NCBI RefSeq assembly: GCF_037975245.1
Contig: NC_092577.1
Span: 23,991,398-24,055,397, forward strand
Reading direction: 5' to 3'
Length of the DNA: 64,000 bases
From: Apostichopus japonicus
Lineage: Eukaryota; Echinodermata; Holothuroidea; Aspidochirotida; Stichopodidae
Part shown: positions 31,406 through 43,249 of the stretch, piece by piece
Layout: every line of letters begins with the position of its first letter
Numbering within the stretch: position 1 is the first letter of the stretch
Program-made: the position numbers and the translations under genes
The notes under the pieces: generated by a model
What the model was told of the DNA's origin: nothing
Database searches by the model: none
What the model saw: only the letters and a program-made list of their open reading frames with translations

Positions 31406-33204
31406 AGCTAAACCATGGAGCAGGGCTGCGTCTTTTAAGTTCAAGTATGGCACTGAGTGTAACGAGAATGCAACGCTCGCAGAGGCTATTGGTCTGGCAC
31501 GAATAGAAACGATTATCAATGCGAGCAAAGTTTATGGGGACACTTTGCATGTAGATCTTGAAACACAGCTTGCTGAAAACGAGTGCTTGAAGATTTATTA
31601 GCACAGAAACTGCGTGTCTCGGTATACATCAAAAACCAACCTTGCCAAGTATAAGAACAATGTGAGTGCCCCGCCAGCCAAAAGACTTGACTTCATTCAA
31701 GCTCCATTGCCTGTACTGTGGCCAAGCCTGTAAAATAAACAAGAATCCAAGGAATCCTCAAAGATGGAGATCAGCCTACCTGTGTCGTTCAACTCATAGT
31801 GTACACTGTGATAAGCCCTACAAAGAATATCTCCTTGAAAAATGTCACTCTCGTAACGACCACTGGGCAAATGAAGTCCAAAGTCGCATTGAAGGCGCTG
31901 TCAGTGCACTTGCATGCAGTTGATGCTCGCTACCACAAGGACTGCATGAGCTTATTTGTGAGCAACCGGTGCCGTTTAGATGATGAAAAAGGCACAACCG
32001 AACAGCCAGAGACAGACAAAGCCCTGCAGTTTGTGATAGAAACCCTACAGGTCGACATAAGTCGAATTTGGAACTCAGTTGAACTCTTCAAGGAATACCA
32101 GGATAGTCACGGGGTGTGCACTCACACGCGTCCGTCTCATAAAAAAGGAGTTGCGAAAGTACTTTGGTAATGACTTTGTTGTCATTTCAACTCCTGGTTA
32201 TGCCATCTTAATTGCATTCCCATTCCACAAGAATGCTGCCCTGATGCTCAAGATGATTAAGGACGATGAAGAGAATGATGACATTGAGAGTAACGTTAGC
32301 GTTTTGGCCAAGCATGTAGTGAAGGGGTGCAAGTCTTCATCCTGTGACAAGTCAAAGTACCAAGTGCACATCAATAAGGATGTTGCTGCTGAGTACGCGT
32401 CTAGTACAGTGATGAGGTTACTGGCTGCTCTGTCCTCAGTTGGATACTACCTTACCAGCGCTGTTCATTGCCAATATTATCACAGACGTCATAACAAACA
32501 TCTGCATCTGCTGATACTGTCAGACAGGGAATATCTGATTCTGAGGAGGGTCTTATCCCAGTTGTGGCTGACAAGTTCTCCAAATGGAAAGCTCTCCACG
32601 CACTCGTTGGCAATGATCATCATGCAAACGACCCATGAAGATGACACCCCAACAAGTGAAACCATTCCACGTCTAAAGAAGTGTGAAATGGCTAAGCCAA
32701 TTGCAGATGGACAGGAAAGTGATGTGAAAATTTCACATGTCAAAAAAAAAGAACACCAATGGCAGAGCTCCAAACATCCTCACTCTCATCAGATATTCTA
32801 AATCATCAGGATGTGTCACGGAAGAGAGCTGCGGAAAATGACTTTGCCTTTGGTACCCAAGACAAAAATTGTTTACCTACCGCTCATTGATAAGCCTCCT
32901 GCTGATTCAGCAACAATGATGACAGCAATGGTCAAGGTAAAGCAGATATCAGAGACTGCTGGACAGAGATACACAATTCTCACGCTTGACCAACAACTAT
33001 ACCGCATCGCATTGAATGTTCTGTGGGAGAATCAAGGAAGGTTTTTTCACTTCTATCTGAGACTAGGTGGTATGCACTTATTGATGAGTTACTGTGGCTG
33101 CATTGGTACGCTGATGGCTGACGCCGGGATAGCAGAAATACTAAGTGCTGCTTTCGGAGGTGTACTGAAAATGCTCATTGGCAAGAAGTTCCCACAAAAA
33201 AAAC
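31406..33204 (+). pseudogene. P2: second copy of the unnamed zinc-knuckle gene family
   Basis: The acceptor TTTGTTTTAATGTAG precedes 31406. Successive pieces in shifting frames are CNENATLAEAIGLARIETII, then HRNCVSRYTSKTNLAKY, LHCLYCGQACKINKNPRNPQ, AVDARYHKDCMSLFVSNRCR, LTRVRLIKKELRKYFGNDF and VISTPGYAILIAFPFHKNAA. Next are GKLSTHSLAMI, ETIPRLKKCEMAKPI, TKIVYLPLIDKPPADSATMM, LTLDQQLYRIALNVLWEN, LGGMHLLMSYCGCIGTLM and MLIGKKFPQ. I recognise this exact order from repetitive uncharacterised proteins of echinoderm, hemichordate and cnidarian genomes. It has C-x2-C / H-x3-C modules then a conserved catalytic-looking region (DQQLY, GGMH). Unlike P1 it reads without introns. About five frame changes. 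It ends at the junction with LINE C; the ~100 C-terminal codons are missing. Confidence 0.75.
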
Positions 33205-34822
33205 AACCTATATTATGTAACGACCACACAGCCCCCACACCTACCAAGTAACTCACTCTAAATTTCATCCGGGGAACGCCGTCCCGATAGTAGACGACAG
33301 GCTTGCGCCAGCGTCTACGAAAGGCAGTGTCGGAAAGCCGTGCATGGTCCGCCTCCATGCGCAACCTGATGTCACTCTGCACGAGGGGGACAACATCCTC
33401 TGCCCTCCAGACGTCCCCATCGAAAACTAGGCGGCATCTGCTGTTCCAGATGTGTCTCCTGATGACAGCGGCAAACAACAGCAGATCCCTAACCCAGATT
33501 GGGCACACAGGGGGCAACAAACCATACAAACAAAATCACTACTAATGGCCCACTGTGTGCAACCAATAACACCAATAACGAAGGCGTGAAACCAATCCCA
33601 CACCAACCGGACAAAGGGACACTCCAGCAAAAGGTGTTGCATAGTCTCGATGGCTTTACAGCCCACACGGGGACAAATCCCATCACCTAATCGCCACCTG
33701 ACTAGGCGAAAATGGTTAGTGAAGAGGACCCCATGTGCAATCCTCCACGCCAAGTCCCTGAGACGGCTATCTAGTGACTTGCAACACACAGACCGCCACA
33801 CATCTGGAGAGATGGCGGTCCGGCAAGCCGACGGGCACACAGCCGCGAGCATTGAACGAAACAATGGTGGGTATAACACAGAGGGGGCCACGTTCAGCAG
33901 AACATGTGGCCCACCCTCTTCTTTGTTTCTACGAAGAGAGTCACCAATCTGAGTATAGACCCCACAAGGGCGTGTCGCCCTTGGCCGGTTATTGGAAAAG
34001 GATCCGGGCCAGTGGTGTCGAAAAAGAAACCCACCCCAGTACCTAAAAAAAAAAAAGCAAAGGGAAACGAAGGATTTTCAAAAGCAACAAAAACACCTTT
34101 CAAGAGGAAAAAGCGCAGTTTAGATGGTAGGTGGACCAAACCAAGCCCACCGCTCAAGGGGGGGGGGGTCTTATACAGAACGTCCTTTTGACAAGGTTTG
34201 GTTTGCGCTTTCCCCAAATGAAATCAAAAATGATCCTCTCCAGTCGCACCAAGGCATGATCCGGTGCGGCGATCACCGTACCAGGATACCAAAGGAGAGG
34301 AACAATAAACCTATTTATAACTGTAACCTTCCCAGGGAGGGAGAGCCACCTGTGACTGAATGTGTCGAGCCTTACCTCCACCTGATCAGCCTTCTCGGCC
34401 CAAGTGGTGGCCTCCGGGGCACCATAACCTAGCCAGATGCCATTTACCTTCATCATGACATCTGACCAAGTAGCATCGAACGGGAGGGATTGGCCGCGCC
34501 AACCTCCCAATCGCAGCCCTTTGGTCTTGGACTTGTTCAGTCTGGCACCAGTAGCCTCTTGGAAGGTGGTCAAAACCTTCCATAAAGGCTTGAAGGAGGC
34601 GAGGTCCGACACAATACAAGTGACGTCATCGGCATACTGCACGCATTTAACTCTAGCCCCACCCGGTACGTTGAAGGGTCGAAATCCCAAGCATCTGTGC
34701 AGCGAGGTACTGAGCGTTTCGCTGAAGAGAACATACAACAACGGGGAGAGGGGACAACCCTGACGGACACCCCTTCGAACCGGGAAGGGACCAGAAGGTA
34801 ATCCGTTAACAGTGACAATCAT
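33205..34822 (-). mobile_element. Tx1-clade LINE copy C (RT second half to C-terminus), truncated at both ends
   Basis: Minus strand from 34822: VNGLPSGPFPVRRGVRQGCP, catalytic YADDVT, WHRWLSLPGKVTVINRF-like thumb, LVRLERIIFDFIWG, then DLAWRIAHGVLFTNHF, the knuckle CPRVGCKAIETMQHLLLECP, and IRRHIWNSRCRLVFDGDVW. It stops in the early 3' UTR (TACATAATATAGGTTG) about 270 bp short of the family terminus. Protein identity to A/B looks ~50-60%, so it is a different subfamily, shared with D, E and G. Two frame changes (near 34160 and 33500). No TSD, and the 3' loss implies later deletion at the P2 junction. Confidence 0.85.
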
Positions 34823-35084
34823 ATATGCTTGCTCTGGGAATTCCAGAGAAAAAGAATTTTGTATGAAGACGCTGAAAAATTGTTAAGAGAAGAGAGAGTC
34901 CCACTTACTGTTACAATATTGTTACTGTTATGTATTGAGATAAAACAAAATTGATCACTTGGTATTGAATGTAAATACATGTAAAATAACCACAAACAGG
35001 TTAGCTTTAAGTATAACTGTACTTCTCGTTTCCAAGAAAACACGACAGAGCGCTCCCTTGGGAAGCCGATACAACGAAACACGC
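34823..35084. other. Short spacer
   Basis: No gene recognised between LINE C and the array at 35085. Confidence 0.5.
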
Positions 35085-35365
35085 ATTATTACGAAGATAT
35101 ATTGGATTTAGTACGTGTATATAGTCATGCTTATCTGATTGGCTGAAATAATCCGCCTATATATTGGAATTAATCGACGTATATATGCGAATTAATACGA
35201 GTAAACATTGGATTTAAAACGCGTCTATACTCAAATGAATATGTGTATATATTCGAATTCATACGCGGATATATTTAAGCCCTGTGATTAGCTAGTAATA
35301 TATACGCGTATATATAGGACTTAATACGCGTACAAATTGTGATTAATACGCGGATATATTTTGCG
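35085..35365. repeat. Degenerate array of TACGCGTATATA / GAATTAATAC words
   Basis: Words such as TTAATCGACGTATATATGCG, AATTAATACGAG, GATTTAAAACGCGTCTATA, TTCATACGCGGATATATTTA, TATACGCGTATATA, TTAATACGCGTAC and TTAATACGCGGATATATTTT recur every ~22-50 bp. CpG-containing MluI-like cores (ACGCG) in an AT-rich background are unusual. Confidence 0.6.
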
Positions 35366-38300
35366 CTGTTTGTCCCACATGCCTTGGTAGAGATGATCGT
35401 TTGATAAACGAGAGTATCTGATCTGGATCTAGTATAATAGCACAAGTCCAAGAACAGATGTAAGAGCTGAGGTAAGTGCTAATTTGCAAATGAAATCTTT
35501 ATAGCAACAAAAATGCTTATATACTTCTCTATTGCATACTGTACATGCTGCATATTTGTAGAGTTTATTTCATGCTTTTCCACTTACAAACACCCTCCCC
35601 CCCCCAAAAAAAATATATATATAACAAAACATAAATAACAGTTTTGGCATGTCCCCTGCATGGTCCAGTGTGCAGATTTTGACTTTTTACTCACATATGT
35701 TGCTCTCACTCTGTATGATTGTGGAAAATAGGGACTGTGCCCCAGGGCTAGGAAAGTTATTGATGGTCAGGCTATTTAATTGAAGTTAATTAGTTTTGTC
35801 CTTTTCACAAGTTGTACTGAAGTTTGGTAGAAAAGTACCATTTTGACAAAATATCAAATGTCAACTACAAATTCACTTACTGACATTGGACAAGCCGTCT
35901 CCCTCCATACATCACCTCACAGATGTGCAAAAATTCATAACAGGGCTACACAGTCTGCATAAATTACAAACCTCAGAAGCAAATCAATCACAACAATATG
36001 GTTGAGCAGTGGTCATGCTCTGAGGATTTAACCTTTCAATGCATGCCCTTGAATACAGTTTGACATTAATGGCTCATAATATTGTGGTGTGCAGCCGAGT
36101 AAATGAGAATCTACTTGTGCTGATTTTGTCATTGTGCTCCACTTAGATGGGAACAAAATGTGTGAAGGAAACCTTACAAATTTTAACAAATTTCCACTGT
36201 CAGAATGTAAAGAGGATGATCCTCACAACTTGGACTTTCAGCCAACTCTTCTCTCATCTCCACACAAAAGCAAGGTAAATGAATCCCTACCTAATACACT
36301 TAGAGCGAACGTAAGCATAGATAATGAAATGAAAATGTTGGGAAATTGATTTATGTCAAGTTGCCTGGATAATCAAGAAATGCAGACAAATGATACACAT
36401 CATTTGAAAATTGATGTGAATAAGACTAGACAGTGAACTATGTCTCAGAAGCAACAACCAAAATTGCATTCCTACCTCTCAACACAAAACAAAACTTGCA
36501 ACGGATGACATCAATGATGTAATATAACAGATTTCACTTGTGTGCTTTAGTAGTAAATATGATATGCCCACCAATCATTTCCCAAAATGGTGAGGAAACC
36601 AAACATTGTTTGGCCAAAAATTTCTTATGGAATTTGTTAAACATGTACAGTATGCACCACAGCTATCCATATAAATAGTTGCAAATCCTTCCGAAATAAC
36701 ACCAAAATCATCGGTATTTAAGATTTGTCAAGGTTCTTGGATCCAACTTTCAAATGTTTCAATTTCAAATCACTTCAGCATAAAGTAATAAATCGATATT
36801 AGTTGTTAACATTTTTCTAATCTTAAAGAGAAACGATGTTTGTAGTGTATGAAATACTCATGCATTGCAACTAATTGAGAAACAACTCTTGTGTGATAGA
36901 GAAAAAGGTATTGTGTCAATCTATAAGAACAGAGCTGCTGTTCCACTCTTGTTCATGTAGCCAAATGAATTTTACTTTGGAGATAGCCTCACTGACAAAT
37001 TACATTTCATTCCCCTATGCTTAGCTAAAACAGTTCTAAGGACAAGTACATCAAGCACTACATAAATGCTTATTGATCAATTGGTATATATGTATTTTCT
37101 CAACCTTCATAATTTTGGTTCTGTATTATTAAGGAAGGAGTGATCTGCTTCCCAAACCTACAAAAGGTTTTTCCTTTCATTACATACATTGAACATATAA
37201 CTATGTCACGTTATTTGTTATCATTGTATGTTACGAAGACACAATGAAATGAAAGAAATGAAAACACTCCACACCCCTTTAAAGTGAAACTCTCTTGTAT
37301 GGTCCAGACTTGAATTTTTATTTCCTAAAAACTTCCCAAAAATATGATAATTTATATATGGAGAGGAGAAAAATCCAGTCATTGAACTATTACTTTGCAT
37401 TTTTACAATTTTGAGAAATGAAAGTGAATGCATGAGAAATAAAGTACAAAAATGTCTTTAAACCCATTCCCCATGTCATGCATTAGTATCATAAAAGAAT
37501 TCTTAGTTACAATCAGGGATGTGCCCAGAAACGTCAGGGTGCAAGACAACTGTTCAATTCAGTATGCTGCATATCCAAGGGAGGAAGTGTCCCCTACCTA
37601 CCCTTAAGGAAAAAAAGCCTGAAAGACTGCTTGGATTTGAAATGGTCTCATCTTTAGTTACCTTTTTAGCAAAGAAATTTGAAGATTTATTTGCTCAGTG
37701 CTGGGCAGAAATAGGAAAAACAAATCCTTGTGTCAGGCAGCACCCTGATTATTGAATATTTCATCAGAGGGCTGAACATTTCAGCCTGCCCAGGCCACCT
37801 CAAAAATATTGCAACAACACAATGTCCCAACAATTGCTTTCTGGTGTAAAGATACTCTGTTCAACTTAAAACTCATTACCTTAATGTTGAAACAATTACT
37901 GTTGTAACGGTTCATTCACAATTTCTATACGTAAAATATATTCATTGATATTTAAACCTGTTCGTATTCATAATTTGTGAGCTCGGCAGCAATCTCGTGC
38001 TGTCTTGCATGGCAAATATTCCCACATGCGGAATTCTTCACATTACAGTACCGCACAATGGTTAGTTTAAATTGTTTTGTGTACGAGGCCGAGACGTCTC
38101 TCACTCGGCATTATTCGAGAGAGGGTGCACAGCCTTGTACAGATAGGCCGACCATGCATGTTGTTAAGACACAATTTATCTTTGCCACACCTTATCAGAG
38201 TGCTTAACTGAGCCGCAATTTGTAAAGAGTCCAAAGAGGTAGCCTACTTTATGTTATGTAAGTTTACCCCGGACCTAAAGGCTTCTTCTTGTCCAATTGT

Positions 38301-38582
38301 AATATGTATATCCACCAATTACAGAGATAGTAAATATTCTTTTCGTGAGAACTTAGTGACAGTTTAGATGGAACTAGATATCACTCAATGGACTAGGCTT
38401 ACTACTATAGATGATATATTCACTTCTTATTGTATATGTATTCGATCGAATGTGCACTTTGTAGTTGTTTGTATAATTATTATTTCTATTTGTAGTTTTC
38501 ACGAAGGTAAACAAAGAAAACCAGAAGACTCGGTCCTAATTTTTGACGGCTACAGTTATAACTGTCTTTTATCTATTTCCAG
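35366..38582. other. Long AT-rich stretch, no confident gene
   Basis: One exon-like block at 36149-36276 has acceptor CTCCACTTAG and donor AGCAAG|GTAAAT around HLDGNKMCEGNLTNFNKF-type sequence; it matches nothing I know. The 78-codon frame at 37519-37755 is likewise unassigned. No mobile element recognised. Confidence 0.4.
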
Positions 38583-39060
38583 ATCATGCAAGCAAATACA
38601 GAGGTAACCATGACAGCAAAGGAGAACTTTGGAGAACTTAAAACTGCCAAGACAGGCACCAAATACAGCATCATACTCATCGCAGACGAGACCGGATCAT
38701 TGGATCTCAAACTATGGAATAATGATGCTGAAACCAAATGTGGTCTGACAAAAGGAGATACAACCCTGGCACAAAACATTAAGATCTCAGTTTATCATAA
38801 TACACAGCAATAACAAAAGTGCATAAAGTGTGCAATGCACCATTAAGGCAATTCCTGCCCTACTTGCAACAAGAAACTCAGATCTCATGATGACAAGTGC
38901 TTTGGCAAGTGTGACTCCTGTAACAGTTATTACAATAAGCCAATGCTTTGTTCTACTTGTCGCTTGGCATTACAATCAGAACATGATGAATCCCTCCTTG
39001 CATTTGGCCTACAGGCCCTTCAAATCTGTGCTGTCACTAACGTCACATAAGTGAAAGCCA
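38583..39060 (+). pseudogene. Gene T: OB-fold plus zinc-ribbon exon of an unnamed gene (partial)
   Basis: After the acceptor TATCTATTTCCAG the frame reads QANTEVTMTAKENFGELKTA, then KYSIILIADETGSLDLKLWN and TLAQNIKISVYHN, an OB-fold pattern like RPA-related single-strand DNA binders (..I.L.DETGSL.L.LW.). In another frame just downstream are CPTCNKKLRSHDDKCFGKC and DSCNSYYNKPMLCSTCRLAL, a Cys-rich ribbon with four C-x2-C pairs. The frame change (about 38812-38860) could be an intron or a lesion. I suspect a repetitive uncharacterised gene family rather than true RPA. Function unknown; a nucleic-acid-binding role is inference. Confidence 0.45.
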
Positions 39061-39703
39061 ACACGGAAGAAGTAATGCAAACAATTTCCTCAACCAGATA
39101 TAGGTTGTAGTCTAGGAGCCTGTCCCATATGATTTTAGCCCAGAAGGTTTGACCCCTTAAAGTTACTCAGACCATCTAGGTCATTCCGAAAAAAAAATTC
39201 AGCTCAACTCCAGTGGTCGGGTTCGGACCCAAGACCCCCCCCCCCGGACGGGTTAATTTCAGCCCATCTAGCCCAAACTTTGTCAGAAGGAAGTAGTATG
39301 GCTGTACATTACAAAAAAGGCGTCTGGTTCTGAAATTTAACTGGAACTAATTAATGTAGAGCCATAGTGGGCTATGCCACATGTATTCAATGAGTTGAGA
39401 GTATTGCTTCTACATCTCGGTGTCAAACGGTCTTGCGGAATACAGATGGAGTTGTCAATCTCCATGAAATCGATAACAGATACTCGTCTGACGTAACAGG
39501 GGAGGATACCAACGACGAATCCGTAGATACGGAAGATGATGCAGGTGATCGTTAAAACTTCTGAAATTCACACCCTTGTTTTGCAGGTGACTCTTCAATG
39601 GCAATATTGTGCAGGTAGCAGTTCCAGAAAATACTCACCTATAAGGCAATAGGCTTAGCCTAACATCTATTGTTTAATTTTACAATTATTTCGTTATTAT
39701 TCC
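39061..39703. other. Possible upstream exon of Q and one inverted dispersed-repeat copy
   Basis: 39415-39544 is exon-like (VLRNTDGVVNLHEIDNRYSS, acidic end, donor GCAG|GTGATC). 39190-39330 holds the reverse complement of the ~130-bp repeat found at 48131. Confidence 0.4.
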
Positions 39704-42610
39704 AGGTCTGCTTAAACTGCAAAAGTGGGATAGCCCTCTATGGCTCCCATGTTGTAATTTCGAAGAACTGAAGCTTACTGAGCACACATTCATGGCTTGG
39801 TATGTCAACAGAGCTGAACCTGACAGGTCAGTCATCGGTATTTTAACCAGGGTTGATCTGCCAGTTCATTACTCTGCATTTCTCCAGGGCGGTGGGGAGG
39901 AGGGGGTGCATGGGGTAAACAGTTTGTTAATGTAAATAGTTCCACAACTTCCAGTGTGGGTTGCCCTGTGTGAATACAGCACATGGAAAGGGTTCGATTC
40001 TTGTGAGAGCACTAATTCCAAAGTATAATAACATGTGCAAATCCTCGAAGAAATTCATTCTATCTTTTCAGATCCAGACTGGGAAGACTGGTCGCTTGCC
40101 TCGAGGACGAAAAATATCACGAAATGTTGCAAACTGAAAAACAAAACCGACAGCGTAAACGTGCAACAGGTGAAGAGTATGTTGGGGTTAGCAACAAGGT
40201 TGTGCCTGCTAAGTCAGTACCAGCTGATGGATGTGGATGTGCAAAGCTGTGCTCCGCCAAGATCAGCCAAGAGAGAAGGCAGGAAATATTTAAATCTTAT
40301 CATAGCATGGACTTTGATAGTCAGAGGGCATTTATTGGAGGGGGAGTTAAGCAGAAACCCGTTGTCAGAAAATACACAAGAGATGAACAAACAGTACAAG
40401 GGTATTTTTTTTTGGGGGGGGGGTTAGATGCGGAAAAGAACAATTGGCTAGTCTGCAATAAGTTTTTCATGAGTACGTTAAAAATTTCAAACGGCTTCAA
40501 TGATAGAGTAGTGAAACAAGTCAAGGAAACCGGTACTACACAGCCTGATAAGAGAGGGAAACACGTCCCAGGCACTAAAACTAATGAGGAAGACTCGACC
40601 TATTTGAAAAACTTCATCAAGAGTATTCCTGTTTACCAGTCCCATTACTCCAGGAAAGACAACCCCGACCGGATGTATTTTGCCCCTGGACTGAATGCCC
40701 GAATACTGTATGACTTAAGATCTGGAACTATAGGCATATTCTTAACTATCACTTCAATATCGCTTTCCACAGTCCCCTTATGCTGCAAAAGGCAAATCAC
40801 TGGCCAGTCAGAATAATCAGCAAGAAATGTAATGAACTGAAAACAATTAAAGATCTTCATTTAAGGAAAGCCCAGGCTGCCCGTGATGACTCTGATCATA
40901 ACAAACATGCTACCAAGGATCATCCGAACTTGACCTTTTTCACATTTGACTTGATGAAGACACTGCCAACGCCTGTAGCGCCTAATAATAATAATAATAA
41001 GTAAGGTTTATAATGCGCTAATTATAAAAAAAATAGTTGTCAAAAGCGTCATACAAATAAATATGAATAGAAAGAAAAGCCAAAATAATAATGCAACAAT
41101 GAAGTATACTTACAAATGAAATTGAAAAATGTTTAGCATAGAGGTTTTTAGTTTAGATTTGAAAAGTGATTTATTAGGTATACATTTTAAATGGTTTGGG
41201 AGGGAATTCCACAATTTGGGACCAGAAACTGAAAAAGCACGGTTGGCATAAGTAAAGTCCTAGGTACAAGGAGAGTAATTAATTTTGACTGACGGCTGGA
41301 ACGCTTTGGAACGTATTGCTTTACTAATACGTTCCGGGATAAACGATTATAAATACAATTGTGGATTAAAATAAGGACTTTGAAATGTATACGCGTTTCA
41401 ATGGGAAGCCAGTGTAATGCTTTAAGAAGAGGGGTAACATGTGTAAACTTTGGCAGCGCAGTTTTGATTTTTTTGCAAACGAATTACCAGATTTTTTGGA
41501 AGGCCAATGAAAATTGAATTACAGAAATGAAGGCGGGATGTAACAAAAGCACGGATTAATTGCTGACTCATTTCTTGGGAGAGATATGGTCTGACTAATT
41601 TAATATTCCTTAAGTGTATACAGCAAGATTTAATGACATTAGAAATGTGTTGTTCAAGAGAGAATTTTGAATCGAGTGTTTCTCCTAAGTTGCGAGCCTG
41701 ATGACATGGATTTACAATCACTCCGCAGAGATTGAAAGTTATGTTTGTTAAGGGTTTCCGTCTAGATGTTGAGGACATCAATAAAACGTCAGTTTTAGAA
41801 TGATTAAGTTTCATCCAATTGTTGATTTCAGCAAAGGTGCTTTGAATGGAATTGACTTTAGTTTGGATATCAGTTGGGCCTACTGGAATAGTTTACTACA
41901 AGAAACAGCTATGGACATTCAACTTTGGCATCCATGATGCAAGAAAGAATATGAAACGAATCGATTGGTTCCACAGGCCCAAGAGAAATTGCTTCCTGCG
42001 TTCTCAAGCATATGACAAGTCAACCAATGACCCCCAACCTTGTTGTGTATAGCAACAGCTGTGGATGACAAATCGAAACATCCGTCTAGCGTCTTTATGG
42101 TTACATGTAGTTTGTAACCCTGCAATTCCAGTTACCACAATTGACCACCCCCTACATCATGGTTCCTGACGAGTGGACTACCCTGATCCAAAATACCAAA
42201 CAGAGAAACAACTTTATCGTGACGTCTCTTACATCTCAGGATATTATTGACACCACGCCATTTGAAGATGCAATCACCAATCGGAAGCATGACGCACAAA
42301 AGGAGAAAGTGAACTGGTTGAAGATTCAGTGGATGAGGTTCCAGACCACAGACCCATCTTTTTTTTTTTCAAGTACTCAAACCAACAGTTGGGTGATTTT
42401 CGATGCATCGATCTGAAGAAAAGGGTAGCTCGTGGTCGTCCATCCAATCCTGAGACACTTTGGGAGATAGCACCCTCCATCCTATATCCTGATGGGAGAG
42501 CCATCCAGGAGGCGAAGTACAAAGACCTACAAGACCTACTCTCCCTCATCCCCCTGTACATCACAGACCCTGAGACATGCATCAGCAGCAGTGGGCGGTC
42601 ATGCTGTTGA
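39704..42610 (+). pseudogene. Gene Q: unnamed multi-exon gene family, broken by an L2-type LINE
   Basis: Exon 39704-39829 (KLTEHTFMAWYVNRAEPD, donor GACAG|GTCAGT) joins in phase to 40072 (acceptor TCTTTTCAG): LEDEKYHEMLQTEKQNRQRK. It continues PADGCGCAKLCSAKISQERR, NNWLVCNKFFMSTLKIS, PDKRGKHVPGTK, SIPVYQSHYSRKDNPDRMYF, LHLRKAQAARDD and FFTFDLMKTLPTPV. After the LINE come GIVYYKKQLWTFNFGIHDAR, IRLASLWLHVV, WLKIQWMRFQTTDP, FKYSNQQLGDF and VARGRPSNPETLWE, with a stop at 42608. I recognise this order (CKKMFL.TL, PDKRGKH, SHY.R, FTFDL.K.LP.P, SDNCGGQN, WLKI.W) from uncharacterised metazoan proteins with a transposase-like layout. Here the SDNCGGQN block is reduced to SNSCG and frames shift, so it is dead. 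Confidence 0.65.
40983..41866 (-). mobile_element. L2/CR1-group LINE 3' fragment inserted in gene Q
   Basis: Minus-strand reading gives NNWMKLNHSKTDVLLMSS, then GVIVNPCHQARNLGETLDSK, HLRNIKLVRPYLSQ and GLPKNLVIRLQKNQNCAAKV. The terminal YANRAFSVSGPKLWNSLPNH block follows, ending in a (TTA)n tail at 40983-41003. It carries the end of RT and the C-terminal domain only. Short-repeat tails and the ARNLG..LDS motif fit L2-like elements. It has one internal gap and frame change near 41360. It lies between the FTFDLMKTLPTPV and YYKKQLW exons of Q; no clear TSD. Confidence 0.75.
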
Positions 42611-42699
42611 AGGTTAGAGGAATGAAGGGGAAAAACTGGATGTCTCCCGCCTTTCACCCACGCTGTTAAACCCCATAGTACAGATGTGTGCCTAACCCC

Positions 42700-42990
42700 C
42701 TCCCCCCATTTTGCACTCCACACTACCCACCTCCCATGTCGCTACTGCACACTGCCCATTCCCAATGTTGCTACTCCACACTGGCCATCCCCCCAACATC
42801 GCTACCCCACCCCCCTCATTGTTACTCCACACTGCCCACCCCTACATTGCTACTACACACTGCGCACCCCCCCCACATTGCTGCCCCCTCCCCCATTCCT
42901 ACTCCACACTGCCCCCATTGCTTCATCACACTGCCCCATGCCCCCAAATCGCTACTTCACACACCATGACCCCCCACACTGCTACTCCAA
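42700..42990. repeat. C-rich minisatellite, ~30-bp unit
   Basis: CACTGCCCA..CC.CATTGCTACTCCA recurs about nine times. Open frames here are products of the repeat, not genes. Confidence 0.85.
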
Positions 42991-43249
42991 ACTTCATACA
43001 AACAATACAAGTTATGACTGTTGTGACTATTCAATATATACTGTTTGTGCCATAGCGGGCTATCCCACTAATTGCATTAATTACCACTATTCATCAAGTA
43101 TTTGTTATTGTTATATATGTTAGAAAACTGTTGTTATGTAATAACCTGAAAATAAAGAGTATGCATCTGAAATCAAAACTGCTCATTTTTCAAGTAACAA
43201 AAACTTTGGACCCCGTTTTCTCAAAACTATGTTCATGTGGCTTAGCCCA

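Noticed and set aside
42686-43123. Overlapping 93-145-codon frames rich in His, Pro and Thr
   Set aside because: They are translations of a ~30-bp C-rich minisatellite.
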